Below are positions 1 to 10,656 of a stretch of 64,000 bases of DNA, piece after piece; position 1 is the first letter of the stretch, and every line of letters begins with the position of its first letter. This DNA is from Carposina sasakii. Lineage: Eukaryota > Arthropoda > Insecta > Lepidoptera > Carposinidae. Location: assembly GCA_014607495.2 (NCBI GenBank), contig CP053168.1:2090587-2154586 (forward strand), in the 5' to 3' direction. The notes below the pieces were generated by a model. It did not search any database. It was not told the origin of the DNA and was given only the letters and a program-made list of their open reading frames with translations. The translations under genes were made by a program, and so were the position numbers.

Positions 1-1594
1 AATTGAATTGTAATTACCAGTAACAAGAGGTTTATGTATTTAACATTTTATAGATAAACATCTTGTGAAGCACAAAATTGCAGATGAAATTAATAGGGTT
101 GATTATGATTGCAAGTAGACTTAAGTTCTAGGAACTCCGTAGATATTGGGTGACTTTTATGTTAAAACTATACACCCACCAATTTGCATATATGTATTTT
201 TTATCATGCATAATATCATTGTGTTACCTGTGCGGTGCAAGGTGTGACATATCCCATAATGCAGATCAATAAGTTAATACCTACCTTCTTACTAATAAAA
301 TAAATAGGTAAATAAAAAACAGCTGTTAATGTATGAAACTTTCACATAATACCTAGGCTAATTATATTATGTACATATGAAATATCTTATCCAATGTCTT
401 AATTCAACTAAGTACCTACAATATATTACTGACATCTGTTATGTAATAACTTAAAATATGAATGAAGCTTAATGCAAGAGACACAAGTATGCAATTACAA
501 CAGAGCCACTTGAGCACAAGTAAGGAGTTATTGCACATAGAGACCAAACCAGTCACATGCTAGGAAGAACCTGATCCCCTGAAATATGAGCATGTCTTAG
601 ATTTCAAGCTTTCTTCAACACAACTGGTGCATGACACACACCTCGGAAAATGCATTAGCACATACGAAGCGATAGCACTTATGAGTCTACTTCCGCTGAA
701 ATATCCATTCTTGTCAAAGATAAAATTGTATTTTTGGATTTTGGACTATTTTGCATTTCTGGCTAAGACAGGTCATGCAAACTGCCAACTTAAATGATAT
801 ATTTTGATGTAAAATGTCTACACAAGTAATTAAAATTAAATGAAGAGTACAATAATCTTCATTTACATATTTATTAAGGTCAAGTACCTTTTTCTATGTA
901 AAAATTTTACAATTATGTAACAGTCAGTAGATATAACATGATTATGAATAATATACCTGCTTACCTGTATAACTGAGTGGGTATCTATACTCTAAGATCA
1001 AGGAATAACCTACACAATTCTAAAACGAGGTATAATATTGTATAGATAGAGGTTGTTTTATCTACATACAGATTACCTAATAAAGTTGGTCAGAAGTTGG
1101 TTATTACCTTACATATACATTTATTGAACTTTTAAAGAAAAAAAACCCTACATAATTATTAACCTTAAATCTAAGAACATAACAGAATAGGTACTAAGTT
1201 TTACAAGATACAAGGTGCTCTTGTATTTACTTAAAGTAAAATTTTAAAATTAATATATAATTACCAGCCTATAAAAATCTTAATTTCGGGTTTAGTATAA
1301 TCTCTGTAGATGGTTTATAATGAGGAAAGTGGCTGCTATCGTCCGCGCCGTGTACACAAAGCCAGATAAGATAGTGAATAGGTACTAAATCATTTCGAGA
1401 CGCTCAATTATACATTTTTAGCGCATGTTTCAAGGCACTCGGCAACTCCATTGCATCACTAGTAATAAACCACAAGTGATAGATTCGGCAAGAGCCCAAG
1501 GTCTCGGAGTTTGGCCCAAGACAACATCCAAGTTAGAGTTAAGTTACTATTTCGATTTCGACAGCGGCGCGGCACTTTTATAATATCTACTCAC
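1..1594. other. AT-rich non-coding stretch
   Basis: I see no convincing exon, RNA gene or transposon end in this AT-rich stretch. If the minus-strand first exons at 1595-1613 and 6720-6834 are real, this is the start of that gene's first intron. The shared downstream exon is probably off the left edge. Confidence 0.4.
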
Positions 1595-1613
1595 CGACGT
1601 AGGATGCTTCCAT
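1595..1613 (-). CDS. Candidate short first coding exon of a minus-strand gene
   Basis: On the minus strand an ATG at 1613 opens a 19-nt coding stretch (M-E-A-S-Y-V plus one base). It runs straight into a strong splice donor, GTGAGT, at 1594-1589. The upstream region (about 1614-1990) would hold the 5'UTR and promoter. The exon ends in phase 1, the same phase as the other candidate first exon at 6720-6834, so both could splice to one downstream exon outside the window. The product is unknown. The exon is very short and rests on the donor and the phase agreement, so chance is possible. Confidence 0.35.
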
Positions 1614-3102
1614 TTTTTCTGAAGTAGTTGATGAACAGAAATCCGACTTTATGCAAGTTTATCCGATGATAAAAAGTTCTTGTAAGACATGACAACACAC
1701 CGCCACTCCCAAGTAGAAACTTAGTTGGAAACTTTGTAAGTTGTAAAACTACAACAGCTGCAGACCTAGCCCTGTCCCAGCCCTTGGGCTCAACAGTTTA
1801 TAGCACTTTTTGTTCACAAACTCACAGATATACCAGATTATAATAGAAAATTCGGCGAAAACATTATTACAGAAGCTGTATCGGAGCGTCGAAAGTACAA
1901 ACAAAAATGACAGATTGAGCGCGAAAGAGATGGGTAGCTCAGTGACAGAGCGAGAAAGGACTACCACTAGTGCTGTGAAAATCATAAGGTAACCTATTAC
2001 ATTTAAATACTAGGATGCTTATTTTTGGTGATGATCCACTTGGCTTTATTTTAGGTATACCTAAGCTCGAACACTCGGGCTACACGGTTTATTTTATCAT
2101 TTATGTATACTGAAACAGACTTGTACTGTGGTATATATTTTAATTTATTCTTATAATTAGTAGTAAGCCAGTGGCTACAAAAGATGGACTACGAGAAAAC
2201 AGAAGATTTAACTGGTGTTATGTACCGGTTGATTTTATATATATTTAAGTACTTATTATGTACTGTTTTTTACTTTTGTTTTATTTTTAGTTTATGTTTA
2301 CATGTTAAATGATTTGAACATTTGTATTTATTGACAACAATACACAAAATATAAAATATTACGTTATTACAAATACTAACTACATTATATAAAACTAAAA
2401 ACTAATTTAATCTACACGGAATTAAACATATTTACAAAGTTTCCTTCTACCGGGAGGGTGCCCAGAATGCTGGCAGCATTGCCACGTTGTATAGCAATGA
2501 TTTTAACTAAGTAATTCGATTCTTTTTAAGTAAATATATATTGTTAAGTATATAGTATTTATAAGTGTGTATTAATAAGAAACAGAAAGATAGCTTTTTG
2601 AAATAATATGCAAAGCTGGTGTCTAGGTATAACACAGGGTAGACACCAGTACCATTTGTTAACGTACATAATTAAGCTTTATTTATTGTATCATGTCTCA
2701 TAATCAATCACATACTGTATGTACCTACTCACGTGTCTTTATGAATATAAACTTATTATTATATTATTGATTACATAATTGCCAACAATACAAGTAACCT
2801 TACTTAGAAAAATAACTTATTATACTCTACTTACTTAGCCATTTCAACTTCTGTTGTTTCCAGATGTAATCGAAGTAGTAGGTAAATCCTAATCCGCCAA
2901 ATATAATAAATTTAAATTCAATAACAGTAGCTAAGTAGGTACCTACATTTACAAATCTTCTAAACTATTTACTATTACTATTACTGTTTTGTAGTAGAGC
3001 GTGTCGCTTGTACTCGTATTTAGCTTACAAACTTTAAGGCCTGATGGGTTAAACTTTATCTATCTATACATACAATAAAAATTACAATAAAATACATACA
3101 TA
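1614..3102. other. Non-coding DNA upstream of the minus-strand exon
   Basis: A moderately GC-containing part (about 1740-1990) lies just upstream of the candidate minus-strand exon and could be its promoter or 5'UTR. The short ORFs on both strands there are not convincing. The rest is AT-rich with no feature I can support. Confidence 0.3.
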
Positions 3103-4497
3103 TCTATACTAATATTATAAAGCTGAAGAGTTTGTTTGTTTGTTTGATTGAACGCGCTAATCTCCGGAACTACTGGGTCGAATTAAAAAATTCTTTTTGT
3201 GTTGGATAGTCCATTTATCGAGGAAGGCTTTAGGCTATATATCATCACAGTGCGACCAATAGGGACGAAGAATAAGAGGAAAATGTGGAAAAAACGGGGA
3301 AAATTATTCAACTTTGGAGACTTCCGTTGCGTGCGCTGCGTAAACGGTTCAAGTTATCCAAAAAATATGTATGAAAGAATAAAATGACGTAGAAATGATA
3401 TGAAAGAAAAAATTGAAGGTCTAGACTGCCTGATGCAGAACCCTTAGCAGCCCAGCTAAACTTTGAGAGATATGAAAATACCGTCTTAGGAAAAGTTGCT
3501 CAGCATGATAAGCACTTTCTAATCTACACTAATATTATAAAGAGGAAAACTTTGTTTGTTTGGTTGTAATGAATAGGCTCAAAAACCACTGGACCGATTT
3601 TAAAAATTCTTTCACCGTTAGAATCCTTATAGGACCTGGATGAACATAGGCTATAAGAATTTCCCGATATTCCCACGGGAAGGCGACAAACGGGAATTCT
3701 ATATTTTTTACGAAAACCACTATACATATGAAGCTGAAATCGGGCATATATGTTCATTGGGGAGAGCAAGGGAGGACTAAAAACGGATTTCCCGAAATTC
3801 CCACGGGAAGGGGACAAACGGGAATTCATAATTTTTACGAAAACCGCTATACATATTAAGCTGAAATTGGGCATAGATGTTCATTAGGGACTGCAAGTAA
3901 GCACTAAGGACGAATTTCCCGAAATTCCCACGGGAAGGGGGCCAACGGGAATTAATTATTTTTTATGAAAACGGTTACACATATGAATCTTAAGTTGGGC
4001 ATATTTGTTTATTTGGGACCCCGAGGAAGCACTAGGAACGGATTTCTCGAAACTCCCACGGGAAGGGGACAAACGGGAATTCATTTTTTTACGACAAGCG
4101 CGATACATATGAATTCGAAATTAGACCTGTACGTTCATTAGGGACTGCGAGGGAGCGCTAAGAACGAATTTCCCGAAATTCCCACGGGAAGGGGACTAAC
4201 GGGAATTCAATTTTTTTACAAAAACCGCTGTACATGTGAAGCTAAAATCGGAGACTGCGGGGAAGCACTAAGAATTGATTTCCCGAAATTCCCACGGGAA
4301 GGGACTGTCTGTGCGTTTGTGCACGCTAATCTCAGGAACGGCTTAACCGATTTCGGTGCAGTTTTCAGGAATATATTGTGACAGGTCCCACTTAACATAT
4401 AGGCTACTTTTTATCCCGGGAAAATGTTTTTATCCCGGATAATTTCGACATTTTTTTTTCTGTAGTCCACGCGGACGGAGTCGCGGGCGTCCACTAG
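3103..4497 (+). mobile_element. Nested non-autonomous Helitrons
   Basis: Two Helitron-type 5' starts (TC followed by TATACTAATATTATAAA or the same with one change) occur at 3103 and 3523, each just after an A. A matching 3' end lies at 4494-4497: a GC-rich hairpin region around GGACGGAGTCGCGGGC, then CTAG followed by T. This fits Helitron insertion between A and T. A 95-bp segment at 3409-3502 recurs at 4508-4602, flanking the inner copy, so the inner element probably inserted into or duplicated part of an older one. There is no coding capacity inside. Confidence 0.7.
3660..4305 (+). repeat. 127-bp minisatellite inside the Helitron, about 5.3 copies
   Basis: Units begin near 3660, 3788, 3916, 4043, 4170 and 4281. 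Each starts with a variant of TTCCCGAAATTCCCACGGGA and continues through a T-rich segment and an ATACATATGAA-like segment. The copies differ by substitutions and small indels. The fifth copy is shortened and the sixth is only a start. Confidence 0.8.
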
Positions 4498-5446
4498 TAA
4501 CGTAATAAAATTGAAGGTCTAGATAACCTGATGCAGAACCCTTAACAGCCCAGCTAAATTTTGAGAGATATGAAAATACCGTCTTAGGAAAAGTTATTCA
4601 ACATTTTAACTCTTTCAGTCTTGGTGGTTAGTGTCACTAACCACCTATTTCTGAATTTTTTAATTAAAATCTATGCCATCTACTTATAATCGGTTGAACT
4701 ATCATGAAAGTTCGATTCATGCTTGACAAGATACGATCGAATATACCGCCAAATGAAAGAATGACAACTCAATTTAGTTGAATTGAATATTGCACTTACG
4801 TAATTTTAATTGCGTGTTTTATAAAAAAAATAACAGGTAAGTAAGTTAGCTTTTATCTTCAATGTTTTTTATTAACTTTATTCTCATTTATCTGTTTTAT
4901 ATATATTTACATGAAAATACTACTACTCTTAAGTTTTTTGCAGTGTATTCACATCGAAATGCGTAAATTATCATTAATATTTTGTATCAACAGTCATGGT
5001 GGTTAGTGGCACTAACCACCTCATTTTTCGAAAACCTTAATAAATAATTTTTTTTCCTACTTTATATGATTTTTGATGTGAAACGTCTTTAAAATCGCGC
5101 CGACACATACGGGTACCAGGTTTAAAAACTGGACCGTAACGAAAAGGTCTATATCATCGTACCTTAATAATTAAAAAACTATTAGTCTTAGAAACAAAAA
5201 TGTGGTGTAAATATTTCACTTAGATAGTCAGCTCGCTGTTATGACATTGAGTTCGTGTCGGGGTCAAGCGGGGCGGCGGGGGAGGGATACTGCGATAACT
5301 GTGCGAAACCGGCGCTTACGCTTGTTTCTATTCAGTGTAACTCGTGACTCCGACTTTATAGCGTGGTGATTCTTTCGTGTGTTTGTCAAGTTTATTTGAA
5401 CCGATTGATTTATACAAATATAAGTGTAATTTGGACAGTATTTATA
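4498..5446. other. Non-coding repeat-like DNA with two palindromes
   Basis: There is no ORF here. Two copies of the same odd-length palindrome stand out, at 4623-4645 and 4998-5020, with arms GGTGGTTAGTG and CACTAACCACC around a single differing central base. A short GC-rich patch (5255-5295) follows. This may be part of an old DNA transposon, but I could not identify a family. Confidence 0.5.
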
Positions 5447-6210
5447 TCTATACTAATATTATAAAGCTGAAGAGTTTGTTTGTTTGTTTGTTTGAACGCG
5501 CTAATCTCAGGAACTACTGGTCTGATTTGAAAAATTCTTTCAGTGTTAGATAGCCCATTTACCAAGGAAGGCTACAGTCTATACAACAACCTGCCCGGCT
5601 TCGCACGGGTACAACGCCCCCTCACGCGGACGAAGTCGTGGGCGGCTGCTATTTAAAATAACCAGAAAGTGACAATAAATATATAAACATTTGCTATGTA
5701 TTTTATGTTTCTATTACGTACCTGTTCTTTTTTTATTAAAATACTTAAAACAGCGTCCATCTTGTTTTCATTTCAATCTTTTACTTTAAAAGCGATACGC
5801 TAACATAGACGTTTCACGTTAAAACCAACGGCCGTGTGCCCCGACACAGCCCCACCCGCTTTTTTTTTATTGTTAATAATGCTAAAACTTACATACATAT
5901 GTTAAAAATATTCTTAATCTAAAAGCGTGACGGAAAGAGTTAAAAGAATTCAATTCCCTGTTAAGTTATCTTTTGCTGTAACAATTAATAAATCACAGGG
6001 GCAAACGTTTAAACACGTTGGAATTGACTTACGTCAAGACTGCTTTTCACACGGCCAATTATATGTCGCGTTGTCAAGATCGGGTTGCGGAGAAAATCAG
6101 TATGTTCTTCTGCCACAAGAAAATAAAACAAAAAATATAATTTACGCAGAAGTACTTTAAAATATTTTATTCTGTTTGTTGACGCGGACGAAGTCGCGGG
6201 CAACAGCTAG
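5447..6210 (+). mobile_element. Helitron with a helicase remnant
   Basis: It starts with TC plus TATACTAATATTATAAA after an A, and ends with the GGACGAAGTCGCGGGC hairpin region and CTAG before a T. Near its 3' end it carries the C-terminal tail of the Helitron helicase (5927-6160). At 764 bp it is a strongly shortened copy. Confidence 0.75.
5927..6160 (+). pseudogene. Helitron Rep/helicase C-terminal fragment
   Basis: About 75 residues match the last part of a PIF1-type Helitron helicase. Visible motifs are [18 protein letters not shown] (helicase motif V region) and [14 protein letters not shown] (motif VI region with the conserved SR). The rest of the roughly 1,400-residue RepHel protein (Rep nuclease, Walker motifs) is missing. 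The stop codon is followed by the element's 3' hairpin. In complete elements this enzyme drives rolling-circle transposition; this copy is a non-functional relic. Confidence 0.8.
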
Positions 6211-6211
6211 T

Positions 6212-6403
6212 ATATAATAAAATTGTAACGGATCGATGTTTGTGCACGCTAATCTCAAAAACGGCTGAACCAATTTCAATGCAGTTTTCAGTACTATGTT
6301 GTGACAGGTCCCACTTAACATATAGGCTACTTTTTATGCCGGATAATATCGACATTTTATTTTTTCTGCAGTCCACGCGGACGGAGTCGCGGGCGTCCAC
6401 TAG
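6212..6403 (+). mobile_element. Short Helitron-like insertion
   Basis: It begins with an AATAAAATTGTAACGGATCG-type start and ends with CCACGCGGACGGAGTCGCGGGC then CTAG before T. The same family recurs at 26985-27300. It abuts the 3' end of the preceding Helitron. No coding capacity. Confidence 0.6.
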
Positions 6404-6719
6404 TTATCACTAACTTATTATTGATATCCAAGTGAGCGAATAGGTATTCCGCATAACACTGTTTTACTAATGAGACGTAGGTATGATGATAAATACTTTC
6501 TTATACACGTATATTATTTCCTAAGGATTTGTTATGATAAAAAAATAAAATGCCTAATAATAAGTACACTGAAAATATGAAATCAGTTTCCCGCTTACAT
6601 ATTTGTAGAATGCGTCGCTCGTGTCCTCATCTGCTTACGTAAGATAATAGATCGGATAGGTAATATTTCAATACTTTTTATGTTTAAATGAAAAGAAATC
6701 TTGATGAAGCAGTACTTAC
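6404..6719. other. AT-rich DNA without a recognised feature
   Basis: I see nothing supportable. If the exon at 6720-6834 is real, this is the start of the minus-strand gene's intron. Confidence 0.35.
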
Positions 6720-6834
6720 ATTTTCCGTGAGTTAGGTGTTTCTCGTATGGGGCTCTCCTGCATGGGGGATCTTCTCCTAGCTCTACGACCCACGTGACCC
6801 GGGGGCCCTTAAGCCCTGTACACGGGGACGACAT
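6720..6834 (-). CDS. Candidate first coding exon of a minus-strand gene
   Basis: An ATG at 6834 on the minus strand opens a 115-nt exon encoding 38 residues plus one base. The peptide starts MSSPCTGLKG and contains WVVELGEDPPCRR. It ends at a strong donor, GTAAGT (6719-6714). The composition looks coding, in contrast to the AT-rich surroundings. It ends in phase 1, like the exon at 1595-1613, which fits alternative promoters of one gene running off the left edge. I do not recognise the protein. It lies head-to-head with the plus-strand gene that starts near 10.6 kb. Confidence 0.5.
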
Positions 6835-9800
6835 TCTACGTCACACACTACACTTTTAACACTTACCACTGCGAACCACTAGCTCTTACTCATCACACCG
6901 CACATAGCTACTGAGCATTAGGAACAGGCTAAAATGCAAAACAATACGATTTTACCTACTTCACACAATGTATTTACGTCACAAATGAAAATCTTTGAAT
7001 ATTCATAAGTTTCTTGTTAAAAAATGTTCCAACTATTTATCTACATAAAAAAGTCGCGACGCAAGTGCACTGGAGTGGAGAGTGCAGCCGGCCGGTCACC
7101 GCGGCTTGCTCGTTGCGTTTTATTGCTTATTTTACATGCTGTTTATTTGTAGGCACACGTGGTTTGCCTTGATAACAGGAATCTGGAGTCTAGGGGGCAG
7201 ACAACTATTTGAACCCCACACTGCCTGTGGCATCCACACAGATTATAGTATAGGATGGTATGTACGTATAGTATGCTAACATTAGGCTCATGTGTTGTGT
7301 TGACCTTACAAAGTGACATCGAGTACATAGTTTGTTTGTATTTTATGACCTACCAGTTGAAGAAATGTTTCCCAAAACAGTTATTACCGGCAGTCAACAG
7401 TGCTGTTCCACGTCCGTCTCCGCATGCGACGCTCAGTGTGAACAACCTGCGCTCGCATGTGTCGCATGGATTTGTCTGCAGCTGCTCCGACTGATTAATA
7501 TTGATGTTACGGATGCCAGAACTGATTTCGAATTATTTTCCAACATGTACCATTCAAATTATTAAATGCAATGTTGGTTCTGCAGTTATACAGAATTATT
7601 CGTTGGCGCTATATTTAGTGTGACATTTCGGTTAATTTTAAACTAGAGGGAGAAAGTACCAGCTGAATATCTGTAAGCTTTAGTAATGGCACTGATGTAT
7701 TGGCTCGTAAACATCTTCTTAGTAAAGTTAATCTGACCTTTAAAGTACATCATAATAATAAGCATAAGTGGGCAGCTTCTGTGTGGGATTATAATGATTT
7801 GAATATAACATCAGTTCTTGAGCTTTAGAGAAATATAAACGAACATAACTCCGCTCTAATAATATCGAATAATGACGGATAAATACATTGTGTGAATTTG
7901 TTTATTACAGTAGTGCACTTTAATCTAATCGTACATGCACAAACACAACAAATTCCTTCCTATCGCAAATTCCAATATATTAGGAATACCTAATTAATTT
8001 TGTAATATATCACTGACACTTATAATTAACCACCTTAAAATAATGATTAATAAACTTAACTAACTATGATTTACTTGGTTAGCCTAAATACCGTCAACTA
8101 TCGTGTCTGTATACGAGAGATACGCAACAAATTGTGCGCGGAAACGTCTTCGCGCTCCTTCACATGGAAACCGACTATCAAAAACGGCGGGAAACAAGCC
8201 TGTGCCACTATACAATCAGTTCACATTACTCGTATACCTTTATCTACAAACTACATCATCTATACTAATAGTCCCTAACAAACGCATGCAAATAATTTAT
8301 ATATAATTTATTCCACATTTATTTGGGTGCGCGGTTATCAGATCTGTGACTTATTGGTAAGGGCCACGATTATAATACTTATTAACATTATATTTTACTT
8401 GTCTGCTGATAGCGACGCAAAGTAAAGACTTTGATAAGGAAGGAGGACATAATTAGAAAATATATACCTACATTGTGACCAAACCCACTTCGTAAAGGAA
8501 GGAGGACATAATTAGAAAATATATACCTACATTGTGACCAAACCCACTTCGTAAAAAGTGGCAAAAGTTAAGCTTAGAGCTTAAAGCTTAGAAGTTAAGG
8601 TAAGAGCGGTACCGTCATATAGCGGCATTAAATAAAGATATCATACGACACCATTAAGAGTTGGCTTGCATACTTTCTCTATAATGATATCACCGTTATA
8701 AAATAAAATAATTTATTTTCAGAACAAAGATCCATAGAATGTTAGTATAGTAACAATATAATAGCTTATAAACTATGTTAGTAGTGCAAGGATTGAAATA
8801 CATTATGAAATTAAATTAACACCCCGCATGATTAAGCTCACCGAACCTTCATCACGTGCAGTTCGGGTATTTAAAACTTCAACAATTTCTACCAAAGTTT
8901 TAATAATAGGTAACTTTTGGCTGTTATCATACAAAATATCCAGCAATTCTTGTAATTTATGGTTTAATTTTTTTTTGTGCAGTAGTCCTTTATCATTTAT
9001 GCATTATCTCTGGATTTCAAAACGATAGAGCACGTTATCTATAGGTATACTCGGGATCACTGAACCCGGGGGAGCGTGTGACGCGACGGGACACGCAATT
9101 AGCTCTATCATTTCCATTCATTAACACTTGTAACAGTTCGTCTAACATTTTCATTTATATCGTAAAAATTCATTACCAATGCTAATAATTTTGCTTGGTT
9201 TTAGATTGCGTCAGATATGAATACCCGACTATCTGGCAGGTAGGCTCACTTCAAGAACACCGTAACATTTGGCCAAATACTTCTAAGCCTCTTAACGTAG
9301 AAGAAGGTTTGATTTCGATGACTAATCTAAAAGTATCTAATGTGCTAGGTATATGTCCTGTAGTAGGCCTGATTGTCGGTTACATTTCAATTAAGATCAA
9401 TCAGCTCAATTCCCGCGTTAATGTATGTTATTGTTGGACAAGAGTAGCGCGACAACAATAACACAATACATGGCTCGGCTAGACCCAACTGATCTCCATT
9501 AAGATATTTGTTTATGTTTGAAAACCAGCGAAGCTTCGATATTAGGAACTATTTTCCGAGGTCTGAGTGAAATTCTTCTTATAAACTTCATATCTACTCT
9601 TATCAAGATATGATTATGATGGTGAGGTGCGTGGTTATATGGTGAAAAGCATAATAAATAGCAATTTTATGACAAAGTTTGAAGAATACTCTAATGTCAA
9701 ATCAATTAAATGTTAACACTGCGCAGACGTATAAGGGGTCTATTAAATAACTGTAGTGTAATCACAGGGCATAATAGACATACCACAAGTTTAAGTTACT

Positions 9801-9885
9801 AGGTGTAATCACAACAAATGCCAAAACAAGGAAGTTAATAAGAGACAATTTGACTCAATGTGAACACAAGTGGAGAACATAACAG
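6835..9885. other. Intergenic region between divergent genes
   Basis: This is mostly AT-rich DNA. A GC-rich patch at 7050-7110 could be promoter or 5'UTR. A perfect 59-bp tandem duplication lies at 8436-8553. The short ORFs (for example 7082-7565 and 9195-9461) show no family resemblance and are judged spurious. Confidence 0.4.
8436..8553 (+). repeat. Tandem duplication, 2 x 59 bp
   Basis: A 59-bp unit containing GGACATAATTAG and CCAAACCCACTTCG is repeated directly with no visible differences. It is a recent local duplication, or an assembly duplication. Confidence 0.85.
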
Positions 9886-9947
9886 ATGGCCGCTCCGCCG
9901 CACGAGACATCCCCGGCTGCCACCGCCAGCACTGGGGACGGATCCAG
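9886..9947 (+). CDS. Candidate upstream coding exon of the plus-strand gene
   Basis: An ATG in good context (ACAGATGG) opens 20 codons (MAAPPHETSP...) plus two bases in an otherwise AT-rich region. It ends at AG|GTTTAC, a weak donor. If joined to an acceptor at 10532/10533, the frame runs through 10533-10605 into the ATG at 10606 without a stop, giving an N-terminal extension. Codon-like GC content and phase agreement support it; the poor donor argues against it. Confidence 0.25.
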
Positions 9948-10605
9948 GTTTACAGGATGCACAGAATTTTACCATAAGATGATGTTATCAGAAAAATTAA
10001 TGTACTCGTAGGTACGACGTAAATGTAACCTACTCATCTAATATCTCATATGAGACTGAGGTTTTAAAATACCTTACTTTATGTATTTTTCAATATTTTC
10101 TAGAACTATAATTTCCTCTATTTAGTAATAACTTTGACGTCTTCCTTCGGTTTGTCGTAGATTCTAACGACATAGTTTGGTGTGATTGTGTGTTGGTATG
10201 GCCAAAAATGTAGGAGCTATGGTGTAGTAAGAGGTAACGTACCTGCATAACCTTTACGGAAAAGTTAAAAACTCTGAGAATTTCTTAAAAATAAACCCAT
10301 TAAAAAATATTTCTTGTAGTACCCTGTATTGCACGGATACCGTGTAGCCCCGGTGCCAGGCGCTGCGCCAGTCCGCAAGCGGCCGCCCTAACGACAACCC
10401 TTTGCCAATGGTAACTGATAAACACACAAACACAATCAAAAGACTAACTACTTAAGTGACACCGTGTTAGCCACCCTACTGTTTGGCACCCCTCGTGACA
10501 TTGGAATTAATTTCCTATAACTATGGATGCAGCAATTTCCGCTCCAATTACTGTGGGAGTGGCTCGATTCAATATGTCAATAAGGTTACCTCGGAAGTTT
10601 TAAAA

Positions 10606-10656
10606 ATGAATGCAGAAAGATCAGATGCTTCAACATCAACATCCGAAGATTTAAAC
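10606..10656 (+). CDS. Exon 1 of the large plus-strand gene
   Basis: Seventeen codons from ATG at 10606 (MNAERSDAST...), ending in phase 0 at GTAAGT. The frame is open upstream to a stop at 10468 but has no other ATG, so 10606 is the start unless an upstream exon splices in. Confidence 0.65.

Noticed and set aside
1749..1992. Overlapping ORFs of 78 and 60 codons on opposite strands
   Set aside because: No family resemblance, and this is probably the promoter or 5'UTR of the minus-strand gene.
7082..7565. Short overlapping ORFs downstream of a GC-rich patch
   Set aside because: No splice sites or domain support; base composition is like the surrounding intergenic DNA.
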